DNA from: Zygnema cylindricum
Lineage: Eukaryota; Streptophyta; Zygnematophyceae; Zygnematales; Zygnemataceae
DNA length: 64,000 nt
Assembly (NCBI GenBank): GCA_037447655.1
Contig: JBBHKE010000827.1
Span: 62,001 to 126,000, forward strand
Direction: 5' to 3'
The position numbers and the translations under genes are program-made. Shown here piece after piece: positions 55,489 to 64,000 of the stretch (its first letter is position 1; every line of letters begins with the position of its first letter). The notes beneath the pieces were generated by a model. The model saw nothing but the letters and a program-made list of their open reading frames with translations, had not been told where the DNA came from and made no database searches.

Positions 55489-56851
55489 AACCTAGAAAGA
55501 GAGAATTGACTACGAGGAGACATTTGCCCCGGTCGACAAGTTTCCCTCCGTCCGCATACTTCTCAGTCTGGCAGCAGCAAAAGATGTGGAAGTACATCAA
55601 ATGGACAACAAGACGGCCTTCCTACATGGAGAGTTCGAAGAGAAGATCTTTATGCGAAAGCCCGAAAAATTTGTGAAGCTAGGGGAGGAGAGCAACGTTT
55701 GGCGATTGATCAACTCCTTACATGGGCTGAAACAGGCGCCCTGGCAATGGAATAAGAAGCTCGATGAGTTTCATATAGGTTTAGGATACCTTCCGATCAG
55801 CTCACATCACTCAATTTATTTGTTTGAAGATGAGGAAGGAACTATATTTATTGCAATTTATGTTGATGATTTGCTTGTTTTAAGTAGATTTATGGATAAA
55901 ATTTATAAATTGAAAACATATCTAAAAGGTAGATTTGAGATAAAGGATATGAGCGAAGCAAGGTATATTTTAGGAATTCAGGTAGAGACAAACAAAGATA
56001 GAAAGATAATTAGATTAACTCAAAAAGAGGCCATTAGAAACATGTCAAAAACATTCCAAATGGACAAGGCTAATAGTTGTACCACTCCAATGGAACTAAA
56101 GAAGCGAAATGAGGGGAATGTGGAAGAGGGAGTTCTAATATTGGATGATGAATTAGGTCCCGAAGAGAAAAGATTTATGTACACAATTCCTTATAGAAAA
56201 GTAGTTGGCAGCCTACTATATTTTATAAATTGTACCCTGCCGGATATAGCCGCAAGAGTAGGGGTACTAAGCAGGAGTTCAAATGCTCCCACTAAGAAAG
56301 ATTGGGAGGCAGCTAAGAGAGTCCTTAGATATCTCATAGGGACTAGAGATCTATGGCTGCATTTGAGTGGGAACAATAATGACATCATCACTTAGAGTGA
56401 TGCAAGCTATGGGGCTGCTCCTATGAGGAGATGCATGTCTAGATATGTAACGTATGTGGGTGACGGGGCTTGCTGCTGGAGCAACAAGCAACAAAAGTTC
56501 ATTGCTCATTCCACTATGGAGGCTGAGTACATGGCCTCTTGTTCTGCTGTAAAAGAATTAATGTGGGTCAAGTCGTTGCTTGGTGAGCTTCGTCATCTTT
56601 AAAGTGGTGTCGAAAAAGTGTTTTGTGATAATCAGGCAGCCATTGCCATTTTTGCTAATCCTAAACACCCTTTAAATCCAAACATATGGACATTAGACTT
56701 GGCTTAGTTAGAGAGAAGGTAGAAGACAAGGTAATCAGTTTAGAGTATAGACTAGACAGTGAAATGGTAGCAGATATACTGACCAAACATGTACCTTCCC
56801 CTAAACTAATTTTCAACGAGTGAGGTGTGGTCTTAAATTGAAGAGTGACTA
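55489..56851 (+). pseudogene. pol: Copia RT and RNase H, element C
   Basis: After D: KERIDYEETFAPV, MDNKTAFLHGEFEEKIFM, LINSLHGLKQAPWQWNKKL, IYVDDLLVLSRFMDK (YVDD intact), ARYILGIQVET, TIPYRKVVGSLLYFINCT. A TAG at 56393-56395 replaces the TGG of TTWSDASYGD, as in F. RNase H continues as MRRCMSRYVTYVGDG, HSTMEAEYMASCSAVKEL, with a stop near 56600 and a short deletion near 56660, to the polypurine tract AAAGGGAG. Confidence 0.86.
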
Positions 56852-56865
56852 AAAAATAAAGGGAG

Positions 56866-57923
56866 TGTAGAAATTAATGGTTCTTGTAGTATTTTATAGG
56901 TCTAAACATGTAAAATAAAATGTAGAATAGAAGCTGAGGTAGTCTGCCTCTAACTCCTCTCTTTAGCTCCCACACTTGTCGCAGTCATTGAAGGTAAGAG
57001 AGGGAGATAGAGGCATGGTTGCCTTTGGTGTCCAAAGAGAGAGAGACAAGAAGTAGATTTTGGTAGGTTTACCAAAATGTACTTGACGAACCCAAAAATT
57101 GATCACGGTACTTACCGTCCGTCAAGTCAGCAGTAGCCGTTAACTTTATCCTATAGAATACGATCTGCCCTGAGTTATATAGGGTTCGATAAGTATTTAA
57201 AGATGCACTTAACATAAATTCATTTAACGACCCGAATAGACTTGTAACATAGACACAGTTAAAATATACGCAGGACTTACTGTACTTAGTATAACGAATA
57301 CCGTGTATATATTTCGATGGCGAAACAAATACCGCTCATTGATTTTCGACGGCTAGAATCAAAAGTTGGTTTGATCGAACGACCATGATAGGTGTTGAGA
57401 TCGCGGAATAGGCGCTTTGGCGGTTTTCGGTCACCGCCACGTCAAGCGTCACGTGGCAAGACATCATTAGTTGCGGCATCTCCGGAGGATATGGGAACTA
57501 ATCCAAATATGGCAAACGTCAACATTTTAGCTATGCCGTACGATGCTCGTACTGAAAGTACTTTGACACCTGTACCTTTCTGTACAACACAATCTTCTGA
57601 TTGGTGCTGTACTCTAGTAGTAGAGGGTTAAAAGAAGGATATAAGACTTAGAAAATTTGATAGGTAGCCACCTCTCTCCAAGAGTGCTTTTGTACAAAAG
57701 GTCAACTTTGACCCTTCATAACTTACTGCTCAGGGGAGCAAATTCAAAGATTCATATTGCTATCAACTTAGGGAAGTCTTGTCTTCACAGGGGTGAAAGT
57801 GGTCACAGTTTTTGTGTTTCAGACGGGCAGTTATTTTTGTCCAAACACAAAGGGGTCAGGCTTATCCTAGCGGCTTCGTGTGAGCTGCCCATTTTGAGGA
57901 CCTATAAAGGTCTCAAAATTGCA
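56866..57923 (+). repeat. 3' LTR of element C
   Basis: 1058 bp from TGTAGAAATTAATGG to TCTCAAAATTGCA. It is the most diverged family-1 LTR of the nest. The tRNA-like module at 57074-57160 (minus) keeps 9 of 10 closing pairs and TTTT, but its T-arm is broken. Confidence 0.88.
57074..57160 (-). ncRNA. tRNA-like module in the 3' LTR of C (decayed)
   Basis: Minus strand TTCTATAGGATAAAGTTA in the A-box position, GTGATCAATTTTT in the B-box position, closing stem CTTGACGGAC/GTTCGTCAAG with one mismatch, TTTT at 57077-57074. Confidence 0.35.
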
Positions 57924-58920
57924 ACATGAATGCTACACCGGTTGTTCTAGGTGTGACCGTCTCCTTCTCCTTTCCTTTGTTCCACTACCTCCTATTCCGT
58001 TGTCTCCTCTGTTGGAGATGTATCTGCATCTATGGTGAATCTGCTTCCTCCAAACCTTGGAGGGATGCTTATACCGGATGGACGCCTCACCCGTCCAACA
58101 TTATTCCCTATAACGTTTTCTCACATAGAGCTCTTATCATTATACTCTCCCAGTATATGAAGCTTGTTCCATTAAATATGGGCACACTAAAGGGTGAGCC
58201 CATAACCTCCAATTTGAGACCTCCATAGCTCCTTAGAATGGGTAGCTCACACAAAGCCCCTATAATAAACCTGACCCCTTTGTGTTTGGACAAAAATAAC
58301 TGCCACCTTGATTGACAAAAACTTTGACCACCTTCACCCTTGTGAACAGAAGACTCCCACTGAGTCGATAGCAAAAAGAATCTTTGAATTTGCTCCTTTG
58401 AGCACTAAGTTATGAAAGGGTCAAATTTGACCTTTTGTACAAAAGCGCTTTGGGAGAGAGGCGGCTACACACCAATTTTTCTATGTCCTAAATCCCTCTC
58501 TAACCCTCTAATACTAGAGAACGGCACCTATCAGAATACTTTGTCGTACAGAAAGGTATATGTGCCGGAGTACTTTCTTAACGACCATCGTACGGTATAG
58601 CCAAAATTTTGACGCATGCTATATCCGGATTCGCTCCCATGTTCTTCGGAGATGCCCCAAGCCAATGAGGTTGTGCCACGTGACGCTTGACGTGGCGTCG
58701 ACCAAAAACCGCTAAAATGCATATTCCGCGATCTCGGCACCTATCGTGGTGGTTCGATCAAAACCGACATTCGTCTCTAGCAGTCGAAAATAAATGTGCG
58801 GTATTTGTTTTGCCGCCGAAACGAATGCGCGGTATTTGTTTTGCTATCTAAACAAATGCACGGTATTTGTTTTGCGTAGGACTGTAAGCCGTACCATAGT
58901 TCTAATTGGGTCTTTGGTTT
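57924..58920 (-). mobile_element. truncated Copia element E: partial LTR and gag start
   Basis: Minus strand: an LTR piece from about 58920 to 58208, primer site 58207-58193 (GGTTATGGGCTCACC), then gag MGSPFSVPIFNGTSFIYWES and onward to TTGVAFM, where it meets the end of LTR C. The distal third of the LTR (with the tRNA-like module) is missing. Confidence 0.8.
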
Positions 58921-60420
58921 TTTGTAGTAGCGAGCTCCTATTGGAATGATAGGTACATTCTAATTCGAATGGTAAGTTTGAAAATCATCACCTAGCGGAT
59001 TGGGTTTGAATCACACAAATATATGAAATTTATAACGCTGAGTGTACACACAATTTAAAAAAAAAAAATTAACATGTTTCAAGTACGATGAAGATGTAGC
59101 TCTACTTAATTAGGTTAACTTTTGCACAAACACTCTTCTTTTAATCTTATGAGAATCCAACAAAATTATAAAAGACTCAAAATACACACGAATAATGATT
59201 CTCTAAAGCAAATTAACATGTTAACTATAGCATTTTCGGATTCATCTCCGTAAAGTCAAATAACTCCCTTTTAGTTGGATGTGTCTACAACATATTTCAA
59301 TTGTACATTAATTATGCATAATATAACATTAAAAACTATTGAAGGGTTGTTGCAATACGATGCATGGTTGGACCAAGATACTTAAAAGATTCACGAGAGT
59401 ATGAAATGATTACATATAACTTGTCGGTTTACTTTAACAGTTAAACAATACTTACCCAAAAGAATACAAATAAGCAGAGAGATTATCGAATGTAATCGTA
59501 TCGCGAATATATAATTTCAATTTTGGAACAATTGTATAATAAACTTTGTGTGATTTTCGGATTCGCTCCCAAAAATGTAATTCATAGTTATTTTACACAA
59601 TGCAAAGTTTTTATAAAAAAAACAATTGTTTACCATTGTTATGATTGAGGCATATTAGGCCACTTTTGAGGCATGAACGGCTTGTTAATGGTTGGGTCTT
59701 TTATGGGCGTATGATAACAAAAAAAAAATGCTTAATCATTGGAAAACGTCGCAAAATAACTTGAAAATTGTATTTAATGGGTCAACGCCTTTTATGACTC
59801 CTAACCTTTTTCCTTACTTTTCAATAATAACCAAAAAATTGATATGTTTGTACTTTATTTTCTTATTATTTTTGTACCCACACATTTAACCTTATAGACA
59901 TCATATCCAATGACTAGAAAGTAAAAATAACTTTTTCGTAGAAGTTGCGATAAAATACCGTATGAACCACTAAATAATCATCTAGTACATCAACCATATT
60001 GTAATTCATAATTTTTATTGCGTAGCCTTATGACGTGACCTATTTGTGATTGTGAAACCGACAATGATGTGATTGTGGCTTCGACCCGTTAACTCATCAT
60101 TTCAACTTTCAACTATTTACATCATGACATGTCCGATGAATGCCTACACAATGTAATTTGATGACGTTACACTACAATTTTTCCTAAATTTGATACGACG
60201 ATTGAAATTTGTGGGAGTACATGAATCATTCTTCTCAACACATCTCGCTCTCCCTCCCTGAAGGTAAGTCTCATTTTCTAAATGACGCTACAATGTTGGT
60301 AATTTTCTCACTTTCACTATCCCCTTTCTTTTAAACTCCTCCCTTCTGTTTTTGAAGAAAAAAAGAGTTACTGTTGTCTCTCTCCTTTCGCCCTTCTGGC
60401 TAACACTCTATTTCAATTGT
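58921..60420. other. AT-rich spacer, no gene recognised
   Basis: Low-GC sequence with poly-A/T runs and no supported reading frame, repeat or RNA gene. Confidence 0.45.
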
Positions 60421-60490
60421 TAAGAATTTGCGACATTGAACATATCGCATGGGCGCCAAACTTTTAGCTTTTGAAAATGGCCAAGTTCAA

Positions 60491-60552
60491 TGTCGAGGAC
60501 TTCAAACCTGGTGTTTGCCGTACACTAGCTCCACTAACTGAGCTACACGACC
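60491..60552 (-). tRNA. tRNA-like pseudogene or SINE head
   Basis: Minus strand: GGTCGTG, then TAGCTCAGTTAGTGGAGC, an excellent D-arm/A box (60545-60528). Next an anticodon-like hairpin GTGT-ACGGCAA-ACAC, then a T-arm-like GGTTTGAAGTCC (60508-60497). There is no variable loop, the acceptor pairing is poor and position 33 is C, so it is not a working tRNA gene. An inverted CGACATTGAAC/GTTCAATGTCG flanks its 3' side and an AAAA (TTTT on its strand) lies near 60475. A tRNA-derived SINE head is plausible. Confidence 0.45.
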
Positions 60553-60675
60553 AATGTGTATACATGCACCTGATACCGAATTAATACGCCAAATTAGCGA
60601 CGCACTGGCAAACCAACTTGTAGCGCACACACACGTGGAGTCCAAAGTGGACAATTCTCCACACCCTTTACCTCC

Positions 60676-60750
60676 TTCGCTCCCTCCCCCTCTCTCTCTC
60701 CCTCCCTCATTCTCCCTCTCCCTCCCTCCCTCCCTCCCTCTCCCTCTGCC
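60676..60750. repeat. CCCT-type microsatellite
   Basis: Runs of CTCTC and CCTCCCTCC, imperfect. Confidence 0.9.
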
Positions 60751-60924
60751 TATCGACGAATTGATACATTGCCGAATGTGTATATCGTCACATCGAGTGC
60801 CGATTTACTCTGATTTAAGGAAACATCGTTGAATCAGAACAACAGCAATATATCGTTTCAATTGCATCATTATATCGTACATCATCAATTTACAAACCTC
60901 AAGACACCGTTAGGCCTGTTCTCC

Positions 60925-60992
60925 ATTAGGCGGTCACAGTAAACATGCGGATACGTCTATTAGGCGGTCACAGTAAACGTGCGGATACATCT
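60925..60992 (+). repeat. 34 bp tandem duplication
   Basis: ATTAGGCGGTCACAGTAAAC..TCT occurs twice head to tail with two differences (ATGCGGATACG and GTGCGGATACA). Confidence 0.9.
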
Positions 60993-60999
60993 ATTTCTA

Positions 61000-61743
61000 G
61001 TGTTTACTGGCACGGTCTTCCATTTTGTCGTGCCAGTTGTAATAGGATCTCATACCTCTCAGAAAATCCTATTACTTCAATCTATTTTCAACACACATTC
61101 CACACATTGGAAATACACATCCAGATTGGAAAGTACTCACATAACGATAAAATTTAAATTAGAAGAAGCTTTTGTCCACATAACATTAGCTCAGTCTCTT
61201 GCCCTCGTGGCTCAACCCTTCTTATTAAAGTGTTTTCCTCTACTCTCCACTCTTAATAATTCTATCTCTTAACTACTAAAACACTACTTAGTTTGTAAGA
61301 GATTTCAATGCCAAAATGCCAATGCTCCAATTTGGTTTTAATCGCTCAAGACCAAGATCAGTCAGAATTTCCACCAACTTTTCCAAAGGAAAAGATGTTT
61401 ACTCTCCTCTTAGACTTCACTATTTATCCATCATCGCCCTGGACTTGCCAGGCTAGAGTCAACGCTCTGTTGAACTGGTTTTACTTGTGCCAATCATTGT
61501 TCAGCAAGGACTCAAACTGACCAATGCAAAAACATGCGAAATCTCTTACTAACTACGTATCATTTCTAACCAATCAAACGGCACGTTTCACTACGTAACA
61601 TTTACGTGCAAAAGTGCGCGCCAAACGAAACGCGACTTCGCACGAACGTGCGTCGCAAATTTCGCACGCGAATCTTCCTACGAAATTCCATAAACTGAAA
61701 GTGACGTTTCGTACTAAAAATTGTTCGAAACGAACCATCGTGC
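61000..61743. other. no gene recognised
   Basis: AT-rich sequence. Open stretches 61308-61520 and 61614-61820 lack protein-like features. 61600-61740 is dense in TTTCG/CGAAA and GTGCG words with partial self-complementarity. Confidence 0.4.
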
Positions 61744-61775
61744 GTACCAAACGAAATATTGATTTCGTTTGGTAC
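61744..61775. repeat. perfect 14 bp hairpin
   Basis: GTACCAAACGAAAT, loop ATTG, ATTTCGTTTGGTAC. No T-run follows directly, so it is not an obvious terminator. Confidence 0.75.
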
Positions 61776-62131
61776 TTTATAAACGTACGCCTTAAATTCC
61801 GCGGAAAGTTTGACCCTTAACCCGTAACAATGAACACCTTATCGTTATTTTGACCTCACGCTGTCACCTAAATACACCATTCACTATATCTTTTGAAACA
61901 CAACCCCAAATCGTGCGATTCTTTCGCGGACGTCTTTCAAATTCAAAAATCTATTTTTGTAATGCTTAAATAACCATTTACGAACAAGTTTGATCCACTA
62001 TTACTGTTAGATCATCCCCTCCTTATATTTAACTTACTTCAGCTAAAACACATTTTATTCTCAAGACGGAACTTCTATATTATTATCCCTCCAATACCTT
62101 TGTAAAAACTCAGAATTTTTATCTTCTAAAG

Positions 62132-62821
62132 TTAACTCATCTTCTCGCCTTTGTAGATAATGCACTTGCCAGAATATAGTATTGCCGACCTAAACCGTTG
62201 ACCAACCCAATCTATTACCCATTTGTGAACCTCAGGTTCTATAATTATTGAGGGATCCAATACCAATTCTCCTTCAGTTGGTCGAAGATTTGCTGGTTTA
62301 AACTGGTTGATGTGTATCACTGGATGAATTTTTGTTGAAGGCGGAAAGTCCAATTTGGCAGCAACTGAGGATATCATCTGTATTACAGTAAATGGTCCGA
62401 TGTATTTAGGAGTTAATTTCCCAGTAGGATCCGCTTGTCCCTCGATCTTGCACCTGTAATGAGTTGTTGAAAGCGAAACCTTGTCACCTGTGCTTACCAT
62501 CCAATCACCCCGTTTGCGGTTAGCATTTAGTTCTTGCCTTCTTTGTGCCTCCACTAATGCATCCCGCACTTTTTTCCACATCGTTTGAATGTATTCCCAA
62601 AATTCCGTTTTAGAACCCCTATTCTCTTGAGTGACCCTTGTTATTAAGTCTAATGCTTCTCTTGGTTGGTATCCATATGCAACTTCAAATGGTGAGAATC
62701 TTGTACTAGCATGTTTACATGAATTGTACGCAAATTCCATTGATGGCAGTTTAGATTCCCATGTGTACTGAACTCCACTGCAAACAGTTCTAAGCATTTT
62801 TTCTAGTATACGGTTCATCAT
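62132..62821 (-). pseudogene. pol: Ty3 integrase C-terminal part, element X
   Basis: MMNRILEKMLRTV, ESKLPSMEFAYNSCKHAST, RFSPFEVAYGYQPREALDL, GDKVSLSTTHYRCK and the GPF/Y module (PKYIGPFTVIQMISSVAAKL, HPVIHINQFKPANL). After about 62200 the sequence may be a frameshifted chromodomain: another frame reads EDELTLEDKNSEFLQRYW. The Met used here is inside the domain; the true frame came from upstream. Confidence 0.82.
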
Positions 62822-63194
62822 TTCTGTCCATCTCTCTGAGGATGATAAAAATTGTACTCATTTTTAATTCAGTGCCTAAATTTTGATGGAATTCTTTCCA
62901 AAATGCAAACCTAAATTTAGAATCCCTATCACTAACTATAGACAAGGGAACTCCATGATGACTGACCACGTTGTCAAAATATAACTTTGCAATATCTACA
63001 ACTGAATGAGTAGTTTTGCAAGGGATAAAGACTGCCATTTTACTGAGCCTCTCGACTACGACCATGATACTATTATTTCTTCTACATGTAGCTGGTAAAC
63101 TGACAATAAAATCCATTGTGACATATGCCCATGGTCTTTCGGGGATATCTAAAGGTTTTAAGGGACCTCTAGGTTTTTGGTTACTAGGTTTACT
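62790..63194 (-). pseudogene. pol: Ty3 integrase core, element X (frameshifted)
   Basis: A minus-strand segment reading RPWAYVTMDFIVSLPATCRR, then VVVERLSKMAVFIPCKTT, HHGVPLSIVSDRDSKF and FWKEFHQNLGTELKMST (two catalytic Asp). The frame then breaks in the HPQxDGQTE region, where the catalytic Glu should lie. Confidence 0.82.
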
Positions 63195-63545
63195 TTATTG
63201 GCAAAGGACACAACTTTCCACGTGTTTCGACACCTCTTTTGCCATCCCTGGCCAAAACAATCTACTCTGCAACCGACTAAGAGTTTTATCTCGACTTAGA
63301 TGTCCTAAATGCTCATGGGCTTCCTGTAAATGTTGTTTTTTTAAGTCTCCCATTTCAGGATTGCATAATCTATCCCCTGTTCGCAAATACAGTAAACCAT
63401 CTTCTATTATTAAGTTTTTGACATGTCTTTCATTCAATGGGTCAGAATTCCCTCCCGAAATATTATTGCAAATCACAGCAAAATAAGGATCTTTATCATA
63501 ACCATTTCTAACAACATATAAAAACAATTCATCCCGAACCATCAA
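63195..63545 (-). pseudogene. pol: Ty3 integrase zinc domain, element X
   Basis: LIIEDGLLYLRTGDRLCNP, then EAHEHLGHLSRDKTLSRL, RLFWPGMAKEVSKHVESC and VLCQ, the H2C2 zinc-binding signature that starts Ty3 integrases. Confidence 0.85.
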
Positions 63546-64000
63546 ACTTATTTCTAAACATCTACTTAAAGGATTTGCGACTGCATTTGTCTCTCCGAAA
63601 TATGTTTGACATTAAATTTGAAATATGCTAATTTCTGCATCCACCTAACCTATATGTCAGTCATAATCTGTGCATCACTTAATCGCTGTAGATAAGAGAG
63701 TGCCTTATTATCATAGTGAACTATAAATTCTTTATTATTCAAATAAGAACGCCATTTCACCAATGCATGAACAATTGCAAGTAATTAATTTTTTTGTGCT
63801 GGATAGTTCTTTTCAGCATCATTAAATTTTTTGGACTCAAAAGCAATTGGATGAAAAAATTTGCCGACTTTTTGACTTATGATTGCACCTAGTGCTTTAT
63901 CACATGCATCAGTAGTGATCAGAATTTGAATTCCCCAACAAGATTAGAATACACCAGTGTATGGGCAGAGGTCATCTTCCGTTTTAGTTCCTCGAAAGCT
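63546..64000 (-). pseudogene. pol: Ty3 RNase H, element X (stops, cut by window edge)
   Basis: Minus strand reads FHPIAFESKKFNDAEKNYP, then VHALVKWRSYLNNKEFIVHY and LSYLQRLSDAQIMTD, with VRWMQKLAYFKFNVKHI at the end, typical of Ty3 RNase H. In-frame stops occur near 63785 and 63655. Confidence 0.8.

Larger units (their letters stand above)
26752..57923 (+). mobile_element. Copia element C, 5'-truncated, host of the nest
   Basis: Three separated blocks read as one Copia gag-pol: 26752-27771 (gag to protease), 40673-42294 (protease to the start of RT) and 55484-56865 (RT, RNase H), followed by the 3' LTR (56866-57923). The blocks rejoin across B at CCATG (DSGASM-HMCK) and across D at GGATT (VAKG then KERIDYEE), with a 5 bp duplication each time. 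The 5' LTR and gag start are missing. Many stops in every block make it the oldest layer. Confidence 0.9.
62110..64000 (-). mobile_element. second Ty3/gypsy element X, runs off right edge
   Basis: Minus strand: RNase H, integrase zinc domain, integrase core, integrase C-terminus and a degenerate tail, all clearly Ty3-like but from a different lineage than J. No LTR is seen on the left within the window. Frameshifts separate the pieces. Confidence 0.88.

Noticed and set aside
60491-60552. A functional nuclear tRNA gene
   Set aside because: There is no variable loop, acceptor pairing is weak and there is C at position 33; kept only as tRNA-like.

Overview
The window is eukaryotic, repeat-dominated DNA. 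Three things suggest the green lineage (streptophyte alga or seedless/other land plant; species not determinable): a Ty3 chromovirus with a chromodomain, primer-binding sites complementary to the plant initiator tRNA-Met, and an abundance of hAT-like and TA-flanked MITEs. I see no ordinary conserved host gene. One unrecognised 283-codon reading frame (16142-16993, minus) and two eroded unknown reading frames at the left (1-630 and 6122-7700, minus) are the only non-transposon coding candidates.

Layout. 1-630: unknown minus-strand reading frame running off the edge. About 1120-6121: Ty3/gypsy chromovirus (element J, minus) with one LTR visible, inserted in an unknown Pro/Ser-rich reading frame (6122-7700). 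8911-10097: solo Copia LTR (I) with target-site duplication CACTC. 10.2-25.6 kb: AT-rich DNA packed with small DNA elements. These are a family of about 500 bp and 217 bp TA-flanked MITEs with CACCGC..GCGGTG ends, two hAT-like elements with 8 bp duplications, a foldback element with about 330 bp arms, and a paired repeat R1/R2. 25.65-58.9 kb: one nest of Ty1/Copia elements. 58.9-62.1 kb: AT-rich spacer with a tRNA-like sequence, microsatellite and tandem repeat. 62.1-64.0 kb: second Ty3 element (X, minus), running off the right edge.

The Copia nest can be unpicked exactly by 5 bp target-site duplications and by reading frames that rejoin across each insert. Host element C (plus, 5'-truncated, about 26752-57923) was hit by B (27772-40672, CCATG) and by D (42295-55483, minus, GGATT). 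A (28537-34986, minus, AGAGA) sits in the 5' LTR of B. F (43381-50757, plus, ATCTT) sits in the RNase H region of D. Solo LTR G (43882-44919, GGTGA) sits in the 5' LTR of F. A solo LTR H (25651-26717, AGACG) adjoins on the left and a truncated element E on the right. A is the youngest insertion: its two 1049 bp LTRs look identical.

Two features of these Copia elements stand out. First, the primer-binding site is complementary to the anticodon arm, not the 3' end, of initiator tRNA-Met (a half-tRNA primer as in Drosophila copia). The ATG inside it, in frame with gag, is exactly the triplet that pairs with the CAU anticodon. Second, every sufficiently complete family-1 LTR carries, antisense to the element, a tRNA-like module: an A-box-like D-arm, a B-box-like T-arm closed by an acceptor-like stem with compensatory changes, and usually a T-run directly after it. 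This has the layout of an RNA polymerase III unit embedded in each LTR. All assignments come from reading the sequence; no database search was run.
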